Source: Deroplatys truncata (lineage: Eukaryota; Arthropoda; Insecta; Mantodea; Mantidae). Taken from it: DNA of 64,000 nucleotides. Numbering within the stretch: position 1 is the first letter of the stretch; every line of letters starts with the position of its first letter. The position numbers were made by a program, and so were the translations under genes. Positions 45,061-55,419 of this stretch are shown here, one piece after another. A model generated the notes under the pieces. That model had not been told where the DNA came from. It did not search any database and was given only the letters and a program-made list of their open reading frames with translations. Location: contig CM060990.1 in NCBI GenBank assembly GCA_030765065.1, forward strand, positions 459,194,321-459,258,320, given 5' to 3'.

Positions 45061-46945
45061 TATAACTGGCGCAAAACTTCTGGAATCGTGACCTTGACTG
45101 CCAACCCAGCTGCCGAGCCTAGGAATGGTTTATATTTAGCTTAATCAACGAAAGCGATATAATACCTTTGCTTACTCACAGTGCGTAACACATACAGTCT
45201 GCATAGAAAGTGTCCGCATCTGGTTGTAATTTCAAAGAGAGCAGTGCCTAAATAGTGCTTATTTGTGATATTTATAAACATGGCTCCTACATTTTCAAAG
45301 TTAAGTGGTAAGGTATTACATAGTCAAAGCAGGGAAATAATTGCAAATGTCCTCGACTTCATGAAGCAAGAAGCAGAGATGAAGGAAGAAAATATTTGTT
45401 CATCCGAGTTCCACAAAAGCCTTAAGAAGGTGAAAGAAAGAGTAGGCAAAGCAACTGGAGTTTTGCCGAGTTCCGTTTCCAGAGTTCTCAAAGTTAAGAA
45501 AAAACACATGGATGAAGGAGTACCTTTGACACACCTGGGAAGACATAAGGTTCCTAAACGTGTTACAGAAATAGACGATTTCGACAAATGCGTCATTCGG
45601 CGCACGATTCACAATTTCTACGTGGAAGAAAAAACTGTGCCAACAATAAACAGATTCCTCATCAAGCTGAAAGACAGCATAAATTTTCAAGCTGGTGCTA
45701 CAAGTTTCAGAAAAGTTATAAAAGATTTAGGGTTCAAGTGGAAGAAAACCAAATCAAATAGAAGAGTTCTAATAGAAAAGCATGGCATACGATCTCAGCG
45801 GGAAGGGTACCTTACTCTTCTCCGGAGGTACGAATCAGAGGGTCGAACTATAGTATATGAAGATGAATCATACATACAGAGCAATCATACAACACCTAAA
45901 AGTTGGAGTGACGATAGAGAATTAGGTTTGCGGGCACCTGTTGCCAAAGGGCAAAGACTTATCATCGTTCATACTGGTGGAAAAATTGGTTTCGTTCCAA
46001 ATGCCCTTCTCATTTACAAGTCGCAACAAAAAACAGGAGATTTTCATCAAGAAATGAATACAGAAAATTACATGAAGTGGATCAACACCATGTTGATACC
46101 TAATATACCTGTTGGGTCTGTTCTGGTTGTCGATAATGCTTCTTACCATAACACACAAATTGACAAACCACCTACCTCAAATTCCTTGAAGCAAGAAATG
46201 AGAGCTTGGTTACTTAGGCATAATATAGCTTTTCATGAAAGCATGAGTAAAACAAAGCTATCTAACTTAATCAAAGCCAACAGACCGCTTCAGAAGTCCT
46301 ACATACTTGACCAGATATTAATACAACATGGCCATAATGTACTTAGACTGCCACCATATCACCCAGATCTAAACCCAATAGAATTAATCTGGGCTGATGT
46401 CAAAAAATGGGTGGCATGCAGAAATATCACTTTTAAATTAAAAGATGTGGAGCAGTTATGTCGCCAGCGATTTGCTGAAATTGGAAGACCAGAATGGGAA
46501 AATGTATGTCGACATGTGAAACAAATTGAGAATCATTATTTCGAAAAAGTTGGAATTGTAGAACATCAAATGGAAAGAATTCTCATCCAGGATAATGGTG
46601 CAGAAAGTAGCGACAGCAGTGATGACGGCAATGATATGAGTGATTCCGCAGATGAGGAAGGGCTGTCAGGTGTGGAATAATTGGAGGTAGATGATTGACA
46701 GTGTTTTTATATTAAGCACTTTTTACAGCGTGGATTTAAATATACTGTATATAACTAAGTTTATCAGTGCAGCGCAGTGTAGTGCAGTGCGGTGCAGTGC
46801 ATAGCCGGTGTGCGTATATTTGACAATGACTTTCCCAGGCACTCCTGCAGCATGCAGACGACGGCAGACACCTGATCTGGTAAGTAACTCGCATCATAGC
46901 TGTCATTAAGATTTTCACATGCCTAGAACTGTTGCGCCAGTTATA
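45061..46945 (+). mobile_element. IS630/Tc1/mariner-type transposon (DD82E) in the integrase gene
   Basis: The element (45063-46943) begins TAACTGGCGCAAAACTTCTGG and ends with the reverse complement of TAACTGGCGCAACAGTTCTAG, 18 of 21 identical. TA is duplicated on both sides (45061-45062, 46944-46945). The flanking integrase codons on the two sides join in frame once the insertion and one TA are discounted, so the insertion was precise. It encodes a single intact transposase. Intact coding within a decayed host element shows it is much younger than the Polinton. A GTGCAGTGCA-type short tandem repeat sits in the 3' UTR (about 46769-46805). Confidence 0.95.
45280..46680 (+). CDS. DD82E transposase, IS630/Tc1/mariner superfamily
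   Basis: 466 residues from AAACATGG at 45280 (good initiation context; frames extend 5 codons upstream without ATG). Residues about 15-75 form a helix-turn-helix DNA-binding region (VKERVGKATGVLPSSVSRVL). The DDE_3 catalytic domain has Asp195 (VYEDESYI), Asp285 (VVDNASYH) and Glu368 (PYHPDLNPIELIW); the 82-residue spacing between the last two is far longer than the 34-41 of mariner/Tc1. The insert contains a SAP-like helical segment (LKQEMRAWLLRHNIAF). The C-terminus is acidic and Ser-rich. All catalytic residues are present and there is no stop, so it may be functional. A DD82E group (Sailor) has been reported, to my recollection. Confidence 0.95.
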   Translation: MAPTFSKLSGKVLHSQSREIIANVLDFMKQEAEMKEENICSSEFHKSLKKVKERVGKATGVLPSSVSRVLKVKKKHMDEGVPLTHLGRHKVPKRVTEIDDFDKCVIRRTIHNFYVEEKTVPTINRFLIKLKDSINFQAGATSFRKVIKDLGFKWKKTKSNRRVLIEKHGIRSQREGYLTLLRRYESEGRTIVYEDESYIQSNHTTPKSWSDDRELGLRAPVAKGQRLIIVHTGGKIGFVPNALLIYKSQQKTGDFHQEMNTENYMKWINTMLIPNIPVGSVLVVDNASYHNTQIDKPPTSNSLKQEMRAWLLRHNIAFHESMSKTKLSNLIKANRPLQKSYILDQILIQHGHNVLRLPPYHPDLNPIELIWADVKKWVACRNITFKLKDVEQLCRQRFAEIGRPEWENVCRHVKQIENHYFEKVGIVEHQMERILIQDNGAESSDSSDDGNDMSDSADEEGLSGVE

Positions 46946-47394
46946 CCTAGTATCGTTGCAGAGTACAATTATACTTACCACTCAACCATCAAAATGAAGC
47001 CCAGTGGAGTGAGGAACAATGACCTTCTTCTGACTGTTTACAAGTATAACCAGCCCAAAACAGAGAAGAGGAGTGCAAGGAGATTTAGTGTTGGTGATTA
47101 TGTGAGGATATCTAAGAATAAAGCACATTTCGAAAAGGGCTTTGAACCCAACTAAAGTGTTGAAATCTTCCAAGTGGCTCATTTGAAACGAACCAATCCT
47201 ATCACCTACATCATACAGGATAAGGATGGCGAGGAGATAAAACGAGTATTCTATGGACATGAACTGCATTCTACACTATTTCCATTTAGTGGAGAAGATT
47301 CTGCGTAGGTAGGGAGAGAGGATTCTTGTGAAATGGTATGGATTCCCTAATAGGCACTGGATTGATAGAAATAATTTATTGTAGGTAATACTGA

Positions 47395-47400
47395 AATAAA
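47395..47400 (+). terminator. Poly(A) signal after the integrase
   Basis: AATAAA 11 bases after the last integrase stop (47384). The converging polymerase gene has its own AATAAA on the minus strand at 47427-47432, so the two transcription units end back-to-back within about 35 bases. Confidence 0.55.
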
Positions 47401-47613
47401 GAGTCTTAAAATGCAGTACCATGTGCTTTATTTAGAGTAATCTATTTCTTTTATTCCCTTGAAACATTGAGATGTATAATGTCCTATTTACATTGCATTA
47501 TATACAATAGGAAAAATAATTAAAACAAGTATATACAATTAATAAATTAGACAATAAACTATATACAATATAATACATGATGGGGATGAGACAGCCAGGA
47601 AAGTGGGAATGAA

Positions 47614-49860
47614 TTACGAGGCCCTTAGAGAATAATGGTTCCACGCGAGAGTTGCTCGAGAACCATCACTCATCTTGCGATTCGTGTCTCTTCCATGAAA
47701 TGCAATTTTGTTAATTTATACTGTCGAGACTTTATGCTTTGTGCTTATGAAGGAAATTTGTTTAGCCAAATACATTTTTATTTAAATCTTTTAGACACTC
47801 TAAACATTTCTCAAAGGTGATTGCTCGCATTCCACCTTTGGTAATCCCCTTCGCCTTCATAGTTGTTCTGTTGTTATATTTATAGCTGTAGAGCTTTGCC
47901 CTAAATCCAATGTACTCAGTCATCACCATGCCACCCAACTCATCTTTAAACAGCGCAAACACATTCTTGTTGGCCTGCTTTATACCATATACATTATTTT
48001 GGTTATAATTTGAAGTTTCGAAATGCTGGGGATGGCTTTTTTATGAATTTGTAAATGTCTGAAGAGGTTTCTAAAATGAATGAATCTGTATCCATATAAT
48101 TCAGGACCAGGTGATTCAGTTGAAGTTTCATTAATTTATAAAAATCATACTTAATACATTTTGATAGATCGAGAATTGCATGACCAATATAGATTGGTTT
48201 TTTCATGAGGATCTCCTCTCGAGCCATCTATATGCCGACTAAGTTTTCATCAAGAATGAGGCTGCATACATATGTTGGACGAGCCGTCAATTTCCGTGCT
48301 TGTTCCCAGGTAGGCACAATACGGATATCTCTGTACTTGCGAGCATTTTCAATGAACTTGCCGTACACAGCGGTGTTCATTTTCTTCCAGAGGTTTTGAC
48401 CAAACTTAGAAGTTTCCCTGGCTCACTTCTCGGCTTAAAGGTCATATAGACCTTAAGTAATTCTGCTTGATCATATAGTGCCACCCGATGAATATGTTTC
48501 TATAACAGCCCCAGATCAAGGCACTGTTGCAAGATTTTATAATGCAAGACATATTTGCTTTTGTTCTCAAGACTTGCAATCAGTTTCTTGTATTGGCTGC
48601 CGGGTGGTATCTCGCTCCGGGGACAGAGAGGTAGATCATTGTGTGCATCATGGAAATGGTCAGGATACTCCAATCCACCTCTAGGACATATCCTGTCTTG
48701 GAGTCCTCAGGTATAACAGCGAAGTCGATAGTGTCTATTTCATCCCTAACAAGCCATCTGCGGTTCCCGTACGGCATTGGGGACGCTATGCTCTGGACGT
48801 ACAAATTGTTAATGTCCCAGTACGATAAAAGGTTTCGAGATTCATTAGAATTGTAGTCTGCAAGGTATTTGTGGTTGACTTTGGAGTACCGCTTTGATAC
48901 CGTGCAAAGCCCGCCGCGAATACCTTCCTAGAAAAATTCTATCATGGTGGGATCGCTTATTAGCTGGAGCGTTACTTTGGTTGTCTTAAGCACGACGTTG
49001 AAGGCTAGTGATGGCAGAGTGTAGTACCATGCAAGGTCCAGGTTTTACATCCCCAGCGACAAGTCGCTGAATTTCTCGAATAAGGCTGCTAAATGCAGAG
49101 CACCTGTCTTTAAGTAAACGTAGCTATATTCCCCGAGATTCTTTATGTTGAATATGCTCCATACCTTAAGTGCTTGAGTATACTCTTCTGAAATACCGTC
49201 AAAAAGTTCTATCGGCGGGATCTCCTTTTCTTTGAGCTTCTCGATGGTATCCAGGTATGAATAGGGGAATATGCCCTTGCATTACATTAATTCCAGATGT
49301 TCTGGATTAGAATACTCTACATTAGTGACCTTGAAGTCATCAGCGCTCAGCATGTCTGCCAAGCTAGATAACTTGTCATCGAGAAACTTGAAGCTTTTGA
49401 GGAACCGAAATTAATGCCCTTGTACCATTTGTTCAATGGCAGATATCATCCAGATGACTGTGCTATACATGAGAGAGGCGCCTTGTCATATGCCTTGTGC
49501 GTGATTAAAAAGTGACTATCATAATTGCTTAAGCAATGAAAGAAAATTAGAATAAAATTCGGCAATTTTCTCTTCAGATTGCAAGCATTATGAGCCGCTC
49601 CAAGAAATACTCCAGTGATATGACAATACTTCCTTACCCTAAGGGCATCTATAGTAAAATCTCTATTGCATATGTGGCAATGATTGGCATTGTCGAAATC
49701 CAGGACATCCTAAGGCGACAAATGCATTGACTGTATTCGCTCATATGTCTCAATTACATCGAGTTCATCGAGTGCATTGTCACCTCTGAAGATATTGAAT
49801 CTCTACAAGAACTGATCATGTCTACCTGCCCACTCCAAAAAGATCACGTGACCTGTGCCA
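47614..49860 (-). pseudogene. Protein-primed DNA polymerase B, N-terminally truncated
   Basis: Fragments in order on the minus strand: zinc-knuckle-like HCHICNRDF with AAHNACNL (about 49700-49600), exonuclease-like CLSNYDSHFL, FLDDKLSSLADML, LKTTKVTLQLISDPTM, GIRGG, motif A WDINNLY (about 48805-48825), palm PEDSKTGYVLEVD, KKPIYIGHAILDLSK, motif C YMDTDSF (about 48095), GGMVMTEYIG, KAKGITKGG, and C-terminal INKIAF with TLAWNHYSL, ending near 47614. This is the pPolB of Polintons. Many frameshifts and stops break it. Family members have several hundred residues before the zinc knuckle; here the right TIR starts instead, so the 5' end is deleted. AATAAA (minus) at 47427-47432. Confidence 0.9.
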
Positions 49861-49959
49861 GAACGTATATATCATTTAGGTCGTGTTTGCACTGAACCCT
49901 CTGTTACAAATTGTTCCTTGTGTCACTTCTTGTGCCAAAACGTATATTTGTAAACTGCT
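49836..49959 (-). repeat. Polinton right terminal inverted repeat
   Basis: Inverted match of the left TIR, ending AAACTGCT before the ACTAAT duplication at 49960-49965. It differs from the left arm by scattered substitutions and small indels. The polymerase remnant abuts its inner edge. Confidence 0.92.
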
Positions 49960-49984
49960 ACTAATAACTAATGTTTAAAAACAT

Positions 49985-51650
49985 ACATAAATTCTAAGTT
50001 GTCCTTCCTGACTATCCAAGAATCTCTCACAAACAGCATCTACTTCTTTATCGTCATTGGCAATATTGTTTTAGATATTAAATTCTTGTAAAATACAGGC
50101 TTTCATTTTCCTCCCAGTTATCACCAAATGTTTTTTAATAAATTTTTCACATCTTTAACTTTTTCCTCCTTTACTTTTACACCTACATTTAAATGCCTTG
50201 CAACATGTATTTCTAAGGTTTTGCCTCGCTTCAGCTTGGTCTTGCCTACACACAAATCGGACCGATAATTTGCCTTACGTCTCTCTAGAACTTTGCCTGA
50301 GGTAAAACCTTAATAATATGTTTATATGCCTTAAATTTTATGTCAGGATTCTGGTGACTTCAATATTTCCCTTACACCATACTTCCAATCTTGTACAGAT
50401 ACATCTGTCCCTGGCGTGATTACCTTTACATGATTTTTATAGATTTCAAAATATTCTTCAGGCCTACAGGTAGTGTTTCTCGTTCTTATTTTTTTCTCTA
50501 CTTGCCCGAAATCACGATCGGGAGGGGTGAATGAATGTCCAGGAATAGGAAAGATCGTTTCTATCACCTGCACGTTCTATGGTGCTTGAATAGCAAGCCA
50601 TTTTTTATACATGCCTATCATAGTGGTGCTTTTATTTTGTCCACAGCAGGCATCTGCAAATAGCCAAACTTTCTTAACTCCAGAAAAGTCGGATTTGCAC
50701 AGTTGACCGTATACTGCTGATACAATTTTGTTTGAACCTTTAGGACGTTCATTTTCTGTCCAAACAGAATTACAAACATTCTGATTTGTCTGTGTTGTCT
50801 TGGATGAACCCTGCACAATGAAAAAGTTACACATGTATAAGTGCCTGCTGTAGTATGGTGCTTGATGCTGAACTTTTGACAGTACCATATTTTTCAGACA
50901 GTCAAATGAAAATGTTGCTACCTTATCATGTTCTTTCAGGAGATCAAAATATGGCTTAGCTCTAAGTTTATGTATTCGTTTAGCTATCAGCAAATCAGAG
51001 CGTTTAATTTTGTCTGTTTGCAATTTTATTTTCTCATCATAAGAAAGACAAAGTGAGCACACATCAGAAGCAGGGCTTTTGAGCCTATATGAAATTTTGC
51101 ATTAAAATATTACGAAAGAAACTCTTAGGCACTTCAAATGAATTAGATGCTTCTGCATTATACATACGCCTCATTTTATTAATGTTGAATTCCCTTGGTA
51201 AGTACTGCCGTGTTGATGTTTTGTTCCTACAATAATGGACGTCAAGTACTTTAAACTTCTCTATGAATTTAGTAACAGATTCTCTCTTATTACTATTTTT
51301 TGTGAAACCCTGTCTTCACCTCAGAATTCCGTTTGCGCCACTCCAGTTTCAAGGTGTCTTTTGTATCTTTTGATATTTGCAAAATGTCCAGAATAGTTTT
51401 CTGACACACGTGACTGGCAGACCTTGTACACGTTTCACGTGATACTTTGTTGTAAAACCCTTCCGAGAATCGTCTTTGACTGCACGCTGCCGTTTAGGTA
51501 TACAGTTGAACAGTAAGTCAGTATAACGCAGTCTTGTTTAAGTTTAGAGCTGCAGCTGTAGAAGGCTTCGTGGAATTTCCTTATGTCCTTCTGTGTCAAG
51601 TTACTGCATTGGAATGACTTGCTGTTGTGATTGCAGGCAGGCAAGCGTGG
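49985..51650 (-). pseudogene. Transposase of the host transposon (DUF7869-like), decayed
   Basis: N-terminal Cys-containing part FQCSNLTQKDIRKFHEAFY (51644-51435), middle VTKFIEKFKVLDVHYCRNK and YLPREFNINKM (about 51290-51180), core open 51062-50577 with FSFDCLKNMVLSKV, YYSRHLYMCNFFIVQGSSK and VWLFADACCGQNKSTT, then IPGHSFTPPDRDFGQVEKKI (50573-50343) and KVKDVKNLLKKH near 50170. A D...D...D/E layout (SFDC, FADAC, PPDRDFG..E) suggests an RNase-H-fold transposase. From memory, such proteins are abundant and unnamed in insects and are annotated as DUF7869-like. Stops and frameshifts at several points. The Polinton lies just past its C-terminus. Confidence 0.7.
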
Positions 51651-51969
51651 GCCGAGGCTTGCTGAATGGCTTTAACAATTGAGACTGGATGGTAGACACA
51701 TCTGCTTATTCCCATATGAGTCATATCTGCCAACAATAGAAGAATACTACTTAATTGTAATTCGATCACACATACCTTTCCCTTGTCTATCTTTCACTTT
51801 TCGATTCACGGAATGCCCGTTTCCTAGTTCTACCCCTTCCTCCAACTTCGGAATATCAGAGGACTCCATAACAACACGTTTGCACCTTAGACTAGACAAA
51901 ACTAAAACAGTTAGAATCACACAGGCCTGCCAATGTAGGGAAACAGAGACGCGAAACTGCTATCTTTGT

Positions 51970-52260
51970 TAGCACCGGATAAGGAGAGTTTTACTCTTCA
52001 TACAGCACAATTGTAGTGGAAGAAGTATTGGATAAGGCAAGTTTTGCTCTGAATTGTAAGATGGATAAGACGAGCTCTGCATCAACCGCCACCATGGATT
52101 TGAAGACTTTTGCATTGAACGGCCGTTTTCGTAGCTCTCTTGGAGGTGTATTAGATGAGTTTTGTTCAAACCCAAAGTCACCAGTTCGTAGAGAACTGCA
52201 AGAAGTATTGAATCCCTTGTCTAACTTTTTAATTTTTGGATAAGACGAGTTTTGCACTTG
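51970..52260 (+). repeat. GGATAAGRCGAGTTTTGC motif array
   Basis: Copies or near-copies in direct orientation: CGGATAAGGAGAGTTTTACTC (about 51976), TGGATAAGGCAAGTTTTGCTC (52030), TGGATAAGACGAGCTCTGC (52062), TGGATTTGAAGACTTTTGCA (52096) and TGGATAAGACGAGTTTTGCAC (52239). They lie upstream of the transposase pseudogene. The same motif occurs at 36318 beyond the other side of the Polinton. They could be subterminal transposase-binding sites of the host transposon. Confidence 0.6.
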
Positions 52261-52562
52261 ATGGCCTCAATTATAGGTCAGGAAGGGAACACAGTAATGA
52301 CAACGTAATTGGCTGCGCTGGTATCATTCACTTGCTGATTCATTTAGATCAAAAGTGGGGAAAACGTCTAACTTCCTGGAGTCCCAGGAATAGGCAACGT
52401 GTAATGCAGTACCTAGTAGCACATACTACAGAAACCGAAATGGAGAGAATACCGAGCTGCCGTTCTTAGGGGAAGCGGCGGAGGGAGTCCTAATCTGTCA
52501 GAATTTACCTTCCTGCAGTCCCTGATTTATGTAATAATAGCAAACTATGAGACACTAGTGCT

Positions 52563-52600
52563 TATTATTATTATCATTATTATTATTATTATTATTATTC
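52563..52600. repeat. (ATT)n microsatellite
   Basis: Imperfect ATT tract with one ATC interruption. Confidence 0.9.
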
Positions 52601-53021
52601 AAGAACATGCTTAATGTCAGATATAAATACCATAAAAAACCAAGGCTTCGGTTTCTTAGATTTGTCTTTAGAAGACGTAAGTAGTTATTGTTTTTCGTCT
52701 TTGGAGCCCAAGAACTTTTAAAAGTATGCGTATCCTACTTCCACGGAGAAACAACTATGATCATAATAGAAATAAGCCAAATTCTAAGCTTTTATGTGTT
52801 AATAGAAAGGCGAGCGGTGCAAAACCTGTCAGTCCATTTTATTATAATTTTCTTAGAACGCAAGACAGTCTAATAAGTTCAATGCAGTGTTGTCAAGTTG
52901 TCCTGGATATGCTTGCTGCAAAGTTTTCCTCTAAAGTTGATAGTTCTATAATGAAAACATAAAACTTCCATTAGGCTGCCTTCGTAGGACATAAGCTAAA
53001 TTTAGCATCCGTGTACACCGA

Positions 53022-54007
53022 CTTCCATTTATGGCGTCACCACAGCTTTGAGAAACATTTTACTGGCCTTCACAGGTGGAGTATGTATTGCAAGTAAGAG
53101 ATGTGTGTATCTGTTTACCTTTTCGCGCCTGCAGTGCCGTCCTGTTTTACGTGCACAGTTCTAGATTATTCACATATGGATATATAACTTTAAGGAATAG
53201 CTTCACTCCTCATCAATTATAATAACCATGTTTAAATATATAGCTAAATAAAACCCTGTTTTGCACAATATCTCCAAGAAAAACATATGTTTAATGGCAA
53301 CATAACGTAAAATTAAAAGACATTATACCTTTTACTATCAAGGAGGATACATTTAGTATTGGAATAATCTGTCCAATCCAAATATACAACTAAATAAAAT
53401 GTTGTTTTCAACAATTTCTCCATACAAAATTATTTCAATCACAATGTAAATTAAAACTGAAGTAAATTACACTTTTATTAATCTGTTCCAGTCTCCATTC
53501 TTGTCCAACACCTGATTTAGTCCCCCAGGCACTGAATTACTCGTCGCCCTATGGGAGCACTACCATGGAATGTGGAAACATTTGCGTTTAGAGACTGAGT
53601 TCTTCCAGCACCTAAGTGATTCACTGCCTAGTTGGCTAAATCAGGTATTGGACAGCTTATTAAAATAATGTCGAGTAAATGTGTACCCTTTGAGATTAAA
53701 AAGTATAACGCATTTCAGTTTTACATTATGTTGCCATTAAAACCATTTTCTTCGAGGAGGTATTGTGCACAATAGGATTTTATTTGGTTACATACTTAAA
53801 CCTGGTTATTATAAGTGATTACGAGTAAAGCTATTGCTATATGTTATGTATTCGTAGGTGAATAATATAGAATTGTGTACGTAAAACAGAACGTCACTAT
53901 ATGCACAAAAAGATAAACAGATACAGGCACCTCGCCTTGCTATACGCACTTCACCTGTGAAGGCCAGTGGAATGCCTCCAAAGCTGCGGTGACGGCATAA
54001 ATGGAAG
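53022..54007. mobile_element. Inverted-repeat (foldback) element, about 1 kb
   Basis: The left arm (53022-53542) and right arm (53615-54007) are inverted copies: CTTCCATTTATGGCGTCACC / reverse of GGTGACGGCATAAATGGAAG, CTGGCCTTCACAGGTG / CACCTGTGAAGGCCAG, CTGTTTTACGTGCACA / TGTACGTAAAACAGAACG, TTTAATGGCAACATAA / TTATGTTGCCATTAAA, and ACCTGATTTAG / CTAAATCAGGT. The left arm is longer because a unit of about 150 bp (CTAAATAAAA...CAATWTCTCCA...) occurs twice there. The loop is about 70 bases. No coding is seen. It lies only 0.7 kb from the next palindrome. Confidence 0.8.
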
Positions 54008-55419
54008 CAAGTTTGCAAAACTCACTTGTTGCTGGCAAGGTAATATGTATAAACTCCTCACAAGGTCTGTCTCACCCGATGATCCAAGCCGCAATGCGAA
54101 AATTCCCGTGGATGCAAGCAGTGTTAGTGGAATGAACACAATAATGCAGAAAAACTTGGAAATGAAAAAGTCGAATTTCTTCTAAGTGTCGAGAACCCGT
54201 TTGTTGCAAAATCAACTATCAAGAGATTACCATAAAGAGAATACAACCTTGATAAGCTTATACAATTACTTACTTTCTCTTGCCACCCAATGCTAACGTG
54301 AATAATGATCATTTTCAGATTGTTTCCCGTAATTGAGATTCAGGATCACCGAAGGTCATTTAAGACTAACATGAACATTCTCTTTCCATCATAGAAACAA
54401 AATTCATAACGAATTTCTGTTCATAATGGTTTGCTTTGGAACCTGTAATAGTACTCGGGATTTCAAGCGCTTTGAAATGTGTCACAAGGGAAATAAAGGC
54501 TAGAAGTAATGCCGTTTAAAATGTTTAAGGAGACGTTAGCTCCTCTGGACTTCGATCTTACATATACATTTCTCAGTACTCTCGGTGGCTTTAAATACTT
54601 TTTCACTTCCTTCAATGTTGTTACTGACCTGTAGAGGTGCTCTGGTCTGTTAGGTTTCTGAACGAGAAGGGCTTAAGCTACTATCTTTCACGAAAGTAAA
54701 TGGTCAACTCCAATGCGACCTGCGCGAAGGGTCACCTAATTCTCAGGCGTTCTTGCATGTTATGAGAATGAAATTTGTCATATGTTTCCCTTGCTGTGCA
54801 ACGCGGCAGCCATCACCTCACCCCGCAGTTTTGAAAAGCAACATTTCATCAATCATTGTAAACTAACGGGCAAATGTTGCAAATTAAACTTCAGTACACA
54901 CGTAGAAAGTGTGTTTATTGTGTTTCGATTAAGTAGTGGACCAGAAATAAAAACGATTCCAGCGTTGGACGCTTTACTTACAAACGTATGCTTAATCACC
55001 AATACGTGGTTTGTGTGCTTAGAATAGCTGGACTCGTTAAAACGGATTACTGCTGATTAACAGTGCTAGCGAAACGTGGATTGAATCCGATGTAACGTCT
55101 AGTTCTTTTTATAAGGAACATCATTGTTTATAACCTGTGCCAGTTAATATAAAATTATACAAATTAATGGGACCGCCTTCTAATAAAGCTCATCCTTGAG
55201 AGCAGTAAATTATATGGTTATTTTTATTTCGCATAGCGTGATAATTTTTCCCGCCGTCTTACAAACACTGCAATACGATTGAAAGGTTATAACTGATTGA
55301 TTTATAAAATATAATTGCAATTGCTGCAAACAAAACAGAGAATCCGCGTACCTCAACTGTCAATCATTCCTCCCAAAATTAATAACATGTTAATTTAAAT
55401 ACCCACATTCAAATTAGCA

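Larger units (their letters stand above)
44598..47384 (+). pseudogene. Polinton integrase, split by a transposon and catalytically dead
   Basis: The N-terminal part is 44598-45060 and the C-terminal part 46946-47384; a DD82E transposon sits between. Features in order: DIARQLHAAARRNFLRRK, rve core, then YHSTIKMKPSGVRNND, RRFSVGDYVRIS and a chromodomain-like tail (RILVKWYGFP). The first catalytic Asp of the usual ADLV(E/D)M is Tyr (QIYLVEM, 44699-44720), the second in TDxGKEF is Asn (SNNGKEF, 44885-44905), and the Glu of VERFNRTLK is Asp (IDHLIITLK). Stops and frameshifts occur near 44802, 44960, 47155 and 47306. AATAAA lies at 47395-47400. Confidence 0.92.
36658..49959. mobile_element. Polinton/Maverick element, degenerate, 13.3 kb
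   Basis: The ends are AGTAGTATACAAATATACG on the left and the reverse complement of AGCAGTTTACAAATATACG on the right, 17 of 19 identical. ACTAAT duplications flank both. Inside are the hallmark genes: protein-primed DNA polymerase B, retrovirus-like integrase, adenovirus-type protease, packaging ATPase and two capsid proteins, plus a PLA2-like protein typical of insect Mavericks. Autonomous members are usually 15-20 kb; here the polymerase lacks its N-terminal part next to the right TIR although a 1.9 kb transposon has been added. Most genes carry stops or frameshifts, so the element is inactive. Confidence 0.96.

Noticed and set aside
45324-46158. Minus-strand frames inside the DD82E transposase
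   Set aside because: Shadows of the plus-strand transposase gene, which has clear catalytic motifs.
46769-46805. GCAGTGCAGTGC repeat as a terminal repeat of the DD82E element
   Set aside because: The real TIRs starting TAACTGGCGCAA with flanking TA lie farther out at 45063 and 46943; this is only a short internal tandem repeat.
36658-49959. An exogenous or still active virus (adintovirus-like)
   Set aside because: The gene set is virus-like, but TIRs, a target duplication, many stops and a dead integrase show an inactive integrated element.
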